NCBI RefSeq assembly: GCF_003289625.1
Contig: NZ_QMBN01000003.1
Span: 640,586-704,585 of the forward strand
Origin: Microbacterium sp. SMR1
GTDB taxonomy: Bacteria; Actinomycetota; Actinomycetes; Actinomycetales; Microbacteriaceae
Direction: 5' to 3'
DNA: 64,000 nt
Part shown: positions 23,141 through 31,498 of the stretch, in pieces
How positions within the stretch are numbered: position 1 is the stretch's first letter
Layout: each line of letters starts with the position of its first letter
Position numbers and translations under genes: made by a program
The notes under the pieces: generated by a model
Told to the model about the DNA's origin: nothing
Databases searched by the model: none
What the model saw: the letters and a program-made list of their open reading frames with translations, nothing else

Positions 23141-24325
23141 TCAGGCGGCGGTCGCCGCGGGGTCCGGCAGGAGGATCCAGACGCGGGTGCCGCCGAGCGG
23201 TGAGTCGTCGAGACCGATGCGCCCGCCGTGCGCCTGGATCACCCGTCGACAGGTCGACAGGCCGATGCCGAGACCCTCGGCCTCGGAGTCCCCCCGCTCC
23301 ATCAGCGCGAAGACGCGTTCGCGGTCCGCCGGGGGCACCCCGGGACCGTTGTCGTCGACCGTGATGCGCCAGCCGCCGTGCACCGCGTGCGCCTCGACAC
23401 GCACCCGCGGGACCTTCCCCGCGGCCGCGGTGAACTTCACCGCGTTCGCCACGACATTCTGGAGCACCGCGCGCAGGAGCGTGGGATCACCGGCGGGCTC
23501 GACCTCGATGTCCTGACGGATGTCGGCGCCGGAGGCCGAGATGGACGCGTCGAGATCCTCGACGACGGCGTGCATCACGGCACCGAGATCGACGCGCGCC
23601 CGTTGGGGGCTCGCACCGCCGATGCGGGCGTAGGCGAGGATGTCGGAGATCATGGCGTTCATGCGGTCGGCCGCCGACTCCGCACGGGCGAGCACGCGCG
23701 CCGCCTCGGGCGCGTTGTCCATGTCGGGGCTGTCGATCGCGAGCTCGAGGAAGCCGGTGAGGGCCGTCAGCGGATTGCGGAGGTCGTGACTGATCTGCCC
23801 CGCGAAACGCGAGAGCTGATCGTTCGACTCGCTCAAGGCGCGGCTGATCCGGCGCAGCTCGAGCAGGTCGACCACCTGATGAGCCAGCAGATCGAGCGCC
23901 TCGCGAGCCGATTCGTCGAGGTCGCCCACGGAGTCGTTGAAGACGCAGAGGGTGCCGATGGCGACGCCCGCCGGCGTGACGAGCGGACTCGATGCGTAGA
24001 AGCGCACGTGGGCGATCTCACCGGTGACGAAGGGGTTGTGTGCGAACCGCTCGTCGAGCCGTGCGTCGGGCACGATGACCCGACCGGGACGCGCGATGAC
24101 GGCGGCGCACATCGAGTCTTCGCGTGAGCAGACCGCGGGTTCGAAACCGACCGCGGCGATCTGATGCTGCGAGCGGTCGTCGATGATGTTGATGACGGCC
24201 GTGTCGACGCCGCAGACGGTGGCTGCGAGGCGGACGATCCCCTGCAGGTCGGGCGCGGGGGCCTCGCCGATCACGTGATAGGCGTCGATCGCCTCGCGGC
24301 GGGTGATGTCGAGTTCGGTGACCAT
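23141..24325 (-). CDS. GAF-domain histidine kinase (orphan, soluble)
   Basis: 394 residues with no membrane helix. A GAF domain (about 25-165) contains VDTAVINIIDDRSQHQIAAV and the Cys pair in VCSREDSMCAAVI. The dimerisation helix has the phospho-His in ISHDLRNPLTALTGFLE, and the HATPase has VVANAVKFT, VDDNGPGVP and GLGIGLSTCRRVIQAHGG. It senses an internal signal (light, redox or small ligand) and passes on phosphate. No response regulator gene is adjacent. The minus-strand TAGCGT (24340-24335) nine bases before the ATG gives an almost leaderless transcript. Confidence 0.88.
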   Translation of the reverse strand: MVTELDITRREAIDAYHVIGEAPAPDLQGIVRLAATVCGVDTAVINIIDDRSQHQIAAVGFEPAVCSREDSMCAAVIARPGRVIVPDARLDERFAHNPFVTGEIAHVRFYASSPLVTPAGVAIGTLCVFNDSVGDLDESAREALDLLAHQVVDLLELRRISRALSESNDQLSRFAGQISHDLRNPLTALTGFLELAIDSPDMDNAPEAARVLARAESAADRMNAMISDILAYARIGGASPQRARVDLGAVMHAVVEDLDASISASGADIRQDIEVEPAGDPTLLRAVLQNVVANAVKFTAAAGKVPRVRVEAHAVHGGWRITVDDNGPGVPPADRERVFALMERGDSEAEGLGIGLSTCRRVIQAHGGRIGLDDSPLGGTRVWILLPDPAATAA

Positions 24326-24332
24326 GGCACTC

Positions 24333-25424
24333 TTACGCTATCCGCGTTCCGGGCGGCAGGGCTCGGGCCGGCGTCCTCGTCCGCGACCACGCTCCCGCCA
24401 CGAGCAGACCCGCGACCACGATCTGCCCGGCCAGTCCGACGAACCAGCTCGGCGCCGTTCGTTCCCGGATCTCCGCCGCGGTCGGCACGGCGCCGTCTGC
24501 GGCCGGCCGGCACTCGTCGTACCCCGTCTCGAGATCAGGTGCGACCTGTGCCTGCCGGACGCCGGATGCGATCTGACCGAACAGGTCGACGGGGTAGCCG
24601 AACCGGTCGTACTCGGCAGGCGTCGCGTCGGCGAGGATGACGAAGGGGTTGGCCGCGAGCACCCACCACACACGATCGAACCGCGGCACGGTGTAGGTCG
24701 ATGTCTCCGGCTCGCCGCAGACCATGCGAGCGGGATCGTTCCAGCAGTCGTCCGCCCCGTCGATGCACTGCGGCGATCCGTCGGCGTTGTACTGCGCCGG
24801 CCGGTAGGTCGCGGTCGCCTCGCTCGAGAACGCCGTCGCGCCGAGGCCGAAGGCGATGAGCGTTCCGAAGACGAGCGCAGAGACGACGAGGTAGGTCGCG
24901 GCGACCGAGAAGAGAGGCCGGGCGATGAGGCCGCTCAGCCCGACGCCGATCGCAGCGATGATGCCGATCTCGATCACGAGGACGACCAGCGACACCACGA
25001 CGACGACAGGGTCCACTCCCCCGGCCAGGGTCGCGATGACGAGGAACGGGGCGGCCACCGCGGCGAACGCGAGACCCGTGACCCATGCCGCGAGCACTTT
25101 TCCGAGCAGGATCTCGGAGGTTCGCGCGAGCGTCACCTGGACCGGTGCGAGGGTCGCGGCATCCCGGTCGCCGTTGACGGAGTTGCCGCTGAGTGTGGGC
25201 GAGACGAGGACGACGAGCAGCAACGTGATGATGACGATCGTCGAGTAGATGCCGGCGCCGCGCTGCTCGCCCTCCGCGATGCCCCCGCCGAAGGCCAGGA
25301 ACGACAGCGCGGTGACACCGATCAGCAGCACGGCGAAGATGCCGAGCAGGACGTACCACGACACCGTGCGCACCCGTTGGAGCAGCTCGAGCCGAGCGAC
25401 CGTCCACAGCCGGGCGACGCTCAT
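24333..25424 (-). CDS. ABC transporter permease (ABC-2 type exporter)
   Basis: 363 residues from MSVARLWTVARLELLQRVRT at 25424. A cytoplasmic start is followed by a helix (about 25-50), a loop, four helices grouped at about 85-220 (SPTLSGNSVNGDRDAATLAP between helices 2 and 3 is typical of ABC-2 exporters). A large outside loop with Cys residues (about 235-335) then precedes a final helix. With the ATPase gene it overlaps by 4 bases (25421-25424), so the two form one transporter. The substrate is unknown; antibiotic or lipid export is typical for the class. Confidence 0.8.
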   Translation of the reverse strand: MSVARLWTVARLELLQRVRTVSWYVLLGIFAVLLIGVTALSFLAFGGGIAEGEQRGAGIYSTIVIITLLLVVLVSPTLSGNSVNGDRDAATLAPVQVTLARTSEILLGKVLAAWVTGLAFAAVAAPFLVIATLAGGVDPVVVVVSLVVLVIEIGIIAAIGVGLSGLIARPLFSVAATYLVVSALVFGTLIAFGLGATAFSSEATATYRPAQYNADGSPQCIDGADDCWNDPARMVCGEPETSTYTVPRFDRVWWVLAANPFVILADATPAEYDRFGYPVDLFGQIASGVRQAQVAPDLETGYDECRPAADGAVPTAAEIRERTAPSWFVGLAGQIVVAGLLVAGAWSRTRTPARALPPGTRIA

Positions 25425-26380
25425 GACGCCTCCTTCCCCTCGGTGCCCAGATCCCGGCCGGCGCCGAGATCGAGGAAGGTGTGCTCGAGCATCCCGGTCG
25501 CGGCCGAGAACTCGGCGACCGCGATGCCCGCGCCCAGCAGCGCCCGCAGACCGGCGGCAGCCTCGGCCTCGGACGAGAACGGGATCAGGACATCGCGGCG
25601 GTCTGTCGGCACGCGCGCGACGTCGAGCCGGAGGGCCGTCGCGATCGGGAGCACGGCAGCCTGCGCATCGAGATCGGCGACGCGGACGCGCCAGGTGCGG
25701 GTGCGGCGAGCCGCCGCCGCGACCCGGTCGGGACTCACGGTCGCGCCATCGAGCAGGAACACCGCGTCGTCGACGACCTCCTCGAGCTCGGAGAGGATGT
25801 GGCTGGAGATCAGCACGGTCTTGCCTGCAGCGGCGAATGCACGCAGGAGTCCGCGCAGGTCTACCCGCGCCTGGGGGTCGAGGCCCGAGGCAGGCTCGTC
25901 GAGGAGGAGGACGGACGGGTCGTGCACGAGAGCTCGCGCGAGACCGAGGCGCTGCTTCTGCCCGCGCGAGAGCACACGGGCGGGCGACTCGGCGAGATCG
26001 ACCAGACCGACCTGATCGAGAAGCTCCCGCGCGCGGCGAGCCGCTTCGGCTCTGTCGAGGTCGTAGAGCCGAGCGGTCATCTCCAGCGTCTCCCGCACGG
26101 TGAGCGAGCCCCACGCGCCCAGCGCGTCGGGCATCCATCCGAGCCGCGCCCGGGCTTGGGCGGGATCGGTCACCGGGTCGACGCCGGCGATCCGGATGCT
26201 GCCCTCGTCCGGCTGGAGAAGCGACGCGAGCATCAGGAGCAGCGTCGTCTTACCGGCGCCGTTGGGGCCGACGAGTCCGGTCACCGCTCCCGCGCGAGCG
26301 TCGAGATCCACTCCGCGAACGGCTTCGACGCGCCCGAACGATCGACGGACATCGCGGACGGTGATCCCGGCGGTGAGCAT
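25421..26380 (-). CDS. ABC transporter ATP-binding protein
   Basis: 319 residues from the ATG at 26380. A GTG three codons earlier overlaps the -10 element, so I prefer the ATG. Motifs: Walker A VGPNGAGKTTLL (near 40), Q-loop, signature LSRGQKQRLGLARAL, Walker B VLLLDEPASGLDP, switch His in ISSHILSELEE. The last 100 residues are the accessory domain of drug-export type ATPases. It powers the permease at 24333-25424. Its leaderless promoter uses the stop codon of the upstream kinase gene as part of the -10. Confidence 0.9.
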   Translation of the reverse strand: MLTAGITVRDVRRSFGRVEAVRGVDLDARAGAVTGLVGPNGAGKTTLLLMLASLLQPDEGSIRIAGVDPVTDPAQARARLGWMPDALGAWGSLTVRETLEMTARLYDLDRAEAARRARELLDQVGLVDLAESPARVLSRGQKQRLGLARALVHDPSVLLLDEPASGLDPQARVDLRGLLRAFAAAGKTVLISSHILSELEEVVDDAVFLLDGATVSPDRVAAAARRTRTWRVRVADLDAQAAVLPIATALRLDVARVPTDRRDVLIPFSSEAEAAAGLRALLGAGIAVAEFSAATGMLEHTFLDLGAGRDLGTEGKEAS

Positions 26381-26387
26381 GTCCGAC

Positions 26388-26393
26388 ACCCTA
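26388..26393 (-). promoter_or_regulatory. -10 element overlapping a stop codon
   Basis: Minus-strand TAGGGT begins with the TAG stop (26393-26391) of the histidine kinase gene. It is followed after 7 bases by the ATG of the ABC ATPase gene at 26380, the leaderless layout seen elsewhere in the window. Confidence 0.5.
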
Positions 26394-28013
26394 GGGGACG
26401 GCGGTGACGTGATCGAGAGGCGGAGGGGCGTCCGGCAGGCTGGCCCGCGGCAGCCTCACGACGGCGGCGGTACCGCCCACCCGCCCGGGCGTCAGCCGCA
26501 CCTCGCCGCCGTGGGCGCGCGCCAGCCCGCGCGCGAGAGCGAGCCCGAGCCCGAGCCCCTGCGCGGCGCTCCGACGCGAGCGCGTGGTGCGATAGAACCG
26601 CTCGAACGCCTGACGGCGCTCGGCAGGGGTCATGCCGGGGCCCTCGTCGGTTACCGAGATCTCGACCTCGTCGGCTCTCATCGCGATCGAGATCTCGACG
26701 ACGCCGGCGGGAGGCGACACCTGCCGCGCATTGTGCAGCAGCTCGGTCATGATCGCATGCAGGTCGCGGGCTGCGATGCGCGCGTGCGCCGTGGCTCCCA
26801 TGACGGTCACGGCCACGTCGGAGTCGCCGTCGGCCGATTCGGCGACGACCCGGTCGACGACGGCACGGACCTCGCACGCCGCCGTCCCGGGCATCGCGTC
26901 CGCTCGACCCGTCGCGAGGATCAGCTCGACGGTGTGCTCCAGCCTCTCGGCGGCGCGGTGGATCGTCTCCCAGCGGTCGCGATGCTCCGGCATCGCCCCG
27001 GCGAGCGCGAGCTCGGCATTGCCGAGGATCACCGTGAGCGGCGTCCGCAGTTCATGGCCCACCGTGTCGAGGAACCGATCGCGGACGTCGACGGCTTCGA
27101 CGAGCTCGGTCACGTCCTGGGCGACCACGAGCACACCGATGGGCTCGCCGTCGAGCGAGATGGGTCGGGCGACGAAGCGCAGCGCCACCTGATCGCCCGG
27201 CTCACCGACCCACACGCGACGCGCCTCGGCGAGTTCACCCGAAAGGATGATGTCGCGCAGGTCCGCGCCCACCACGACCGGGGTGATCCGGTCTTCCTCG
27301 TAGACGGACGTGCGCCCGTCCTGGTCGAGCGAGATCGCGATCCCCGCACGCTGGGCCAGCGCATGCGCGGGCGCGTTCGCGACCAGCACCGCGCCGTCGT
27401 CGCCGAAGAGCACGATGGCGTCCGGGCTCGTGTCGAGCAGCTGGCGCAGCGCGGCGTCGGTCCGGTTCGAGGAGTCGAGCGCCTCGGCCAATCGATGCGT
27501 GGCGCGTCGGGCCCTGCTGCGATGGCGGCCGAGGTCGGCGGAGACGAAACGACTTCCCATCGCGAACATGCCGAGCAGCGCCGGCACCGTCGCGAGCGCC
27601 AGCCACTCCGCGAGACCGGCGGGCGGCTCGGTCGCCGCCGCGAGGGGCAGCAGCCCCGCCAGGAGGACCCCCAGCGCCGCGACCGGCGGCGGGAACGCGA
27701 AGGCGAGCCAGGCGATCGGGAAGATGACGAGCATCCCGGTCACGGGAAGCAGATCGATGGCACCGTTGCGCAGCGGGGCGCAGGCGAGGATCGAGACGAG
27801 CGGGACGATGCACACCCAGACGGTTCCGCGAGTCGGCTTGTCGCGCCAGACGAACCCCATCGCGACACAGGCCGCGACGATGACGCTCGCGCCGGCGACG
27901 TAAGCCACGGTGATGCGCTCGGGAGCGACGACCGCGACGGTCGTGGAGATCATCACCGTCGACGCCCCCATCAGATACTGGGCGTAGGGCTGGATCCGGG
28001 GTCTGCTGAGCAT
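26391..28013 (-). CDS. Membrane histidine kinase with PAS domain (orphan)
   Basis: 540 residues. Five to six N-terminal helices (about 15-175) are followed by a PAS domain (about 195-320: LLDTSPDAIVLFGDDGAVLV), the H-box VGHELRTPLTVILGNAELAL (phospho-His near 334), and an HATPase with LLHNARQVSP, VTDEGPGM and GLGLGLALARGLARAHGG. It is a complete EnvZ/PhoR-class kinase. No response regulator lies beside it. The ABC pair follows immediately, and the glycerophosphodiesterase gene ends 6 bases upstream on the same strand. Confidence 0.88.
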   Translation of the reverse strand: MLSRPRIQPYAQYLMGASTVMISTTVAVVAPERITVAYVAGASVIVAACVAMGFVWRDKPTRGTVWVCIVPLVSILACAPLRNGAIDLLPVTGMLVIFPIAWLAFAFPPPVAALGVLLAGLLPLAAATEPPAGLAEWLALATVPALLGMFAMGSRFVSADLGRHRSRARRATHRLAEALDSSNRTDAALRQLLDTSPDAIVLFGDDGAVLVANAPAHALAQRAGIAISLDQDGRTSVYEEDRITPVVVGADLRDIILSGELAEARRVWVGEPGDQVALRFVARPISLDGEPIGVLVVAQDVTELVEAVDVRDRFLDTVGHELRTPLTVILGNAELALAGAMPEHRDRWETIHRAAERLEHTVELILATGRADAMPGTAACEVRAVVDRVVAESADGDSDVAVTVMGATAHARIAARDLHAIMTELLHNARQVSPPAGVVEISIAMRADEVEISVTDEGPGMTPAERRQAFERFYRTTRSRRSAAQGLGLGLALARGLARAHGGEVRLTPGRVGGTAAVVRLPRASLPDAPPPLDHVTAVP

Positions 28014-28019
28014 CGGGGA

Positions 28020-29018
28020 TCAGCGCCCGAACACGTCGACGCCGAGATCCGGGTGGTCGACGAAGACGCCGTCGACTCCGGATGCCGCGAGCTCGGCCCA
28101 CTCGCCCGCGTAGTCTCCCCAGGCGGACCGACCGCCACCGCGTCGGTGCCGTCTGACGAGGAAGGCGTTCTCAGGACGCGCCGTCCACGTGAAGACGGCC
28201 AGCTCGCGCTCGTGCGCTGCGGCAACGAGCGCCCGGCCGCCGTCCGCGCCCCGCGCGGGGTCGAGGAGCATCCGTTTGTCCAGGCTCACACCGGCGACCC
28301 GTCCGCCGAGGGCGTCGAGCCCCGCGGGCGACGACCACTCCCGGTAGCTGCGTGCCCCCGCGCCCTCGGTCGAGACCAGGTCGTACGGCCCGCCCTCGGC
28401 CTCGAGGAGGAAGATTCGCGTGCCCCGGACGCCGGCGTCCGCCAGGCGGTCGAGGATCGTGAGCTCGAACGACTCGATCCACAGCGGCAGGTCGCCGTCG
28501 GTCCAGCCAGCCGCGTCGAGCTCTGCCGCGATGAGCCCGGACACGTCGAAGCCGGCGGCCTCCAGGAAGGTGGCGTGCTTGATCTCGAGCACGACGCCGG
28601 GCCGCCGCCCGGAGGTCTTCGCGGCATCGGTGACGAGGTCGAGGAGATCGCGCAGCCGCAGCATCGGCTCCGCGCCGTCATGACGAGCGCTGTCGGGCCG
28701 CAGCGCCGGGAGCCGCTCGCGGCAGCGCAGCCGTGACAGCTCGTCCCAGGTGAAGTCCTCCGCGAACCAGCCGGTGAGCGACGCGCCGTCGACGGTCTTC
28801 GTCGTGCGGCGCGAAGCGAACTCGGGATGGTCGGCGACGTCGGTCGTCGAGCCGATCTCGTTCTCATGCCGGATCACTGCGACCCCGTCCCGGCTGAAGA
28901 CCACGTCCGGCTCGACGGCATCGACCCCGCTCTCGAGCGCGAGGAGATAGGAGGAGCGGGTGTGCTCGGGACGATACCCGGGCGCACCGCGGTGGCCGAT
29001 CACGAGCGGGCGGGACAC
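28020..29018 (-). CDS. glpQ: Glycerophosphodiester phosphodiesterase
   Basis: 332 residues from a GTG. The GDPD motifs are VIGHRGAPGYRPEHTRSSYL (catalytic His and Arg), GVDAVEPDVVFSRDG (metal-binding Glu and Asp), VIRHENEI, and VVLEIKHATF. The C-terminal part ends VDGVFVDHPDLGV. The enzyme splits glycerophosphodiesters into glycerol 3-phosphate and an alcohol. No signal peptide is seen, so it acts in the cytosol on imported or recycled head groups. TACGCT six bases before the GTG suggests a leaderless message. Confidence 0.9.
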   Translation of the reverse strand: MSRPLVIGHRGAPGYRPEHTRSSYLLALESGVDAVEPDVVFSRDGVAVIRHENEIGSTTDVADHPEFASRRTTKTVDGASLTGWFAEDFTWDELSRLRCRERLPALRPDSARHDGAEPMLRLRDLLDLVTDAAKTSGRRPGVVLEIKHATFLEAAGFDVSGLIAAELDAAGWTDGDLPLWIESFELTILDRLADAGVRGTRIFLLEAEGGPYDLVSTEGAGARSYREWSSPAGLDALGGRVAGVSLDKRMLLDPARGADGGRALVAAAHERELAVFTWTARPENAFLVRRHRRGGGRSAWGDYAGEWAELAASGVDGVFVDHPDLGVDVFGR

Positions 29019-29024
29019 GACCCC

Positions 29025-29030
29025 AGCGTA
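29025..29030 (-). promoter_or_regulatory. -10 element of leaderless promoter (glycerophosphodiesterase)
   Basis: Minus-strand TACGCT, then 6 bases, then the GTG at 29018. It supports the GTG as start. Confidence 0.55.
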
Positions 29031-29104
29031 CGGGCCGATGACGCGTGATTTCGCTCAGGGCGATCGGCTTCATGGCCTGCTCACAGCGCCGCGCATACCC
29101 GGGA

Positions 29105-29124
29105 GGAACCGGTTCCCGTAGGCT
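29105..29124 (+). promoter_or_regulatory. Palindrome and -10 before the Bax-inhibitor-1 family gene
   Basis: GGAACCGGTTCC (29105-29116) is a perfect 12-bp palindrome that ends 2 bases before a -10-like TAGGCT (29119-29124). It therefore covers the spacer and could be an operator. The start GTG is 52 bases further on with GGAG upstream. Confidence 0.4.
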
Positions 29125-29176
29125 GGGGATACACGGCATCCAGCTGTGTCGACCCTCGACTTGGAGTGTGAGAGCA

Positions 29177-30073
29177 GTGGCCCTCAATAACCCCGCATTC
29201 GACAATCCCGCGTTCAAGGAGCAGCGGCCGGGTCTGACGCCGCCCGCCGCCCCCGGTATGCAGACCGCCTCGGCGCAGCACGCCGGCGTGAACGCCGCTA
29301 CGCAGGCCCACCTCGAAGGCATGTACGCCGCACCGGCCGCCGGTGCCCGCGAGACCTCCCGTATGACGGTCGAAGACACCGTCGTCAAGACGCTCGGGCT
29401 CTTCGCGATCCTGCTCGCCACGGCAGTCGTCGGCTGGGTGTGGACGCTCTTGCCGGTGACTCCCGCGAACCCCAACCCCACGATGATGCCCTGGATCATC
29501 GGTGCGCTCGGCGGCTTCGTCCTGGCGATGGTCGTCACCTTCACCTCACGCAAGAAGGTCCGGCCCGGGCTGATCTTCGGGTACGCCGCGTTCGAGGGCC
29601 TCTTCGTCGGCGGCATCTCCGCCTACCTCGAGTTCATCTTCCCGGGCATCGTCATGCAGGCGACCCTCGCAACCCTCGCGGTCGTCGGCGTGACCCTCGC
29701 CCTCTTCGCCAGCGGCAAGGTCCGCGCGTCGGCCAAGGCGACGAAGATCTTCATGATCGCGATGCTCGGCTACCTCGTCTTCTCGCTGCTGAACGTCGGC
29801 CTGATGCTCTTCGGCGTGATCCCGGGCGGCATGATGTTCGGCCTCCACAGCATGAAGATCGCCGGCATCCCGCTCGGCCTCATCATCGGCGTGCTCGTGG
29901 TCATCATGGCGGCGTACTCGCTCGTGCTCGACTTCGACAACATCCAGCGGGGCGTCCGCAACGGCGCACCCCGTCAGTACGGCTGGGTCGGCGCGTTTGG
30001 CATCATGGTGACGGTCGTTTGGCTGTACGTCGAGATCCTCCGCATCATCGCGATCCTGCGCGGCAACAACTGA
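29177..30073 (+). CDS. Bax inhibitor-1/YccA family membrane protein
   Basis: 298 residues from a GTG at 29177 (GGAG 10 bases upstream). A polar Pro/Ala-rich N-terminus (1-70) includes the internal repeat NNPAFDNPAF. Seven membrane helices follow, with the family signatures FGYAAFEGLFVGGISAYLE and AYSLVLDFDNIQRGVRNGAP (Asp residues of the inner pore). Bacterial members are thought to leak calcium or protect membrane quality; the substrate here is unknown. It is monocistronic: its own promoter lies upstream and a strong terminator follows at 30093-30122. Confidence 0.88.
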   Translation: MALNNPAFDNPAFKEQRPGLTPPAAPGMQTASAQHAGVNAATQAHLEGMYAAPAAGARETSRMTVEDTVVKTLGLFAILLATAVVGWVWTLLPVTPANPNPTMMPWIIGALGGFVLAMVVTFTSRKKVRPGLIFGYAAFEGLFVGGISAYLEFIFPGIVMQATLATLAVVGVTLALFASGKVRASAKATKIFMIAMLGYLVFSLLNVGLMLFGVIPGGMMFGLHSMKIAGIPLGLIIGVLVVIMAAYSLVLDFDNIQRGVRNGAPRQYGWVGAFGIMVTVVWLYVEILRIIAILRGNN

Positions 30074-30092
30074 CGCTCCCCCGCGATCCTCG

Positions 30093-30122
30093 AAGGCCCG
30101 TCCGGTTCGCCGGGCGGGCCTT
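30093..30122 (+). terminator. Intrinsic terminator after the Bax-inhibitor-1 family gene
   Basis: A 13-bp stem (AAGGCCCGTCCGG with CCGGGCGGGCCTT, one G-T) is closed by a TTCG tetraloop. It starts 20 bases after the stop codon. Confidence 0.85.
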
Positions 30123-30161
30123 CGTCATGCGCGCGCGCAGTATGGTTCGACGGGAGGAACC

Positions 30162-31391
30162 ATGAGACGCGGCTCGAACCTGCCGGCCGTCGGCACGTAC
30201 AACCAGACGCTCGTGCTCGACCTGATCCGGCGCTCCCCCGACGGCATCAGCCGCATCGAGCTCGCCGCCCGCACGGGGCTGTCCGCCCAGACGCTCAGCA
30301 ACGTCGCCCGCCGTCTCGTCGCCGAGGGCTGGGTGCGCGAGGGGACCCCGATCGTCACCGGCCCCGGCAAGCCCCGCACCCCCCTCCAGCTCGACCCGAC
30401 GGCCCGGTGCGCCGTCGGCATCCATCTCGATCCGGCGGTCGAGACCGTCGTCGTGGTCGACCTTCTGGGCGAGGTCGTCGCTCAGACCGAGCGCACCCCG
30501 CGACCCGACGCGACCCGCGAGCAGATCCTCGGCGACCTCGTCGGCACCGTCGAGTCGCTGCTCGCGGAAGGCGGCCGTTCGCGGGCATCCGTGCTCGGCA
30601 TCGGCGTCGCCGCTCCTGGCCCGCTCGACGCGGACGCGGGCGTCCTGTTCGAGCCCCCGCTTCTGCCGCCCGTCTGGCACGACCTCGCCCTGGGGCCGTT
30701 GCTGCGCGAGGCGACGGGACTGCCGACGACGGTCGAGAAGGATGTCGTCGCCGCGATGGTCGGCGAGCTCTGGCGGGATGCCGCACAAGAGCTGCAGGAC
30801 TCCATCTTCGTGTACTACGGAGCGGGCGTCGGCGCGGGCCTCGCCGTCGACGGCGCACCGATCCGGGGCCGCACGGGGAACGCCGGTGATGTCGCCCACC
30901 TCGTCGTCGAACCGGGCGGGCCGGCATGCGGGTGCGGTCAACGCGGATGCCTCGGCGCCGCCATCGCCCCCGAACGGCTGCTCGTCGACGGGGGTGTGAT
31001 CGATGGCAGTGAGCCCGTGGCCGCACCGGCACTCCGGGAGCGCCTCCGCGAACTCGCAGCCCGCGCGCGCGGCGGCGATGAGCGCGCCGCGTCGGCGGTG
31101 CGGCGCGCCGGGTCGAGCCTCGCCCGCGCCGTCGTGCAGATCAACAACCTCCTCGACGCGGATGTCGTCGTGGTCGGGGGGCCGCTGTGGAAGCTCCTCT
31201 CGACGACGGCCGGGCCCGCCCTCTCCGACGCCGTGGCGGCGAGCACCGAGACCGCCACGGTGCGCGGCATCCGCGTGCTCGAAAGCGGACTGCCCACGGA
31301 TGCCGCCGCCGTGGGCGCCGCGTGCCTCGTGCTCGATGCCGCGATGACCGCCCGCCCGACGGACCTCATGATCGCGGGCGCCCCGGACTGA
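30162..31391 (+). CDS. ROK-family transcriptional repressor of the mannoside locus
   Basis: 409 residues. A winged helix-turn-helix (about 18-75: GISRIELAARTGLSAQTLSN) is joined to a ROK sugar-kinase-like domain with GIGVAAPGPLD, the zinc-binding signature CGCGQRGCLGA and GGPLWKLL. ROK repressors lose DNA affinity on binding a sugar or sugar phosphate. A GGAGGA site precedes the ATG, and TATGGT (30141-30146) is its probable -10. The gene lies just upstream of the binding protein gene, whose promoter is covered by an AT-rich palindrome, the likely operator. The inducer is inferred to be a mannose-containing sugar from the alpha-mannosidase downstream. Confidence 0.88.
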   Translation: MRRGSNLPAVGTYNQTLVLDLIRRSPDGISRIELAARTGLSAQTLSNVARRLVAEGWVREGTPIVTGPGKPRTPLQLDPTARCAVGIHLDPAVETVVVVDLLGEVVAQTERTPRPDATREQILGDLVGTVESLLAEGGRSRASVLGIGVAAPGPLDADAGVLFEPPLLPPVWHDLALGPLLREATGLPTTVEKDVVAAMVGELWRDAAQELQDSIFVYYGAGVGAGLAVDGAPIRGRTGNAGDVAHLVVEPGGPACGCGQRGCLGAAIAPERLLVDGGVIDGSEPVAAPALRERLRELAARARGGDERAASAVRRAGSSLARAVVQINNLLDADVVVVGGPLWKLLSTTAGPALSDAVAASTETATVRGIRVLESGLPTDAAAVGAACLVLDAAMTARPTDLMIAGAPD

Positions 31392-31419
31392 ACCCACCGG
31401 GAAAGGTCGAGGCGAAGCC

Positions 31420-31451
31420 TTGTTCTTTTATTCCATTTGTTTTATAAAAGA
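31420..31451 (+). promoter_or_regulatory. Promoter and palindromic operator of the mannoside ABC operon
   Basis: -35 TTGTTC (31420-31425) and -10 TATAAA (31443-31448) are 17 bases apart. The inverted repeat TCTTTTAT (31424-31431) / ATAAAAGA (31444-31451) overlaps both. This is the most AT-rich spot in the region and has the shape of Mlc/NagC-type ROK operators, so the repressor encoded just upstream is the likely binder. Confidence 0.65.
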
Positions 31452-31498
31452 CGTGCGCACGCACCAGCGCCCCTCGTCAAAGCAAAGGAGCTTCGACC

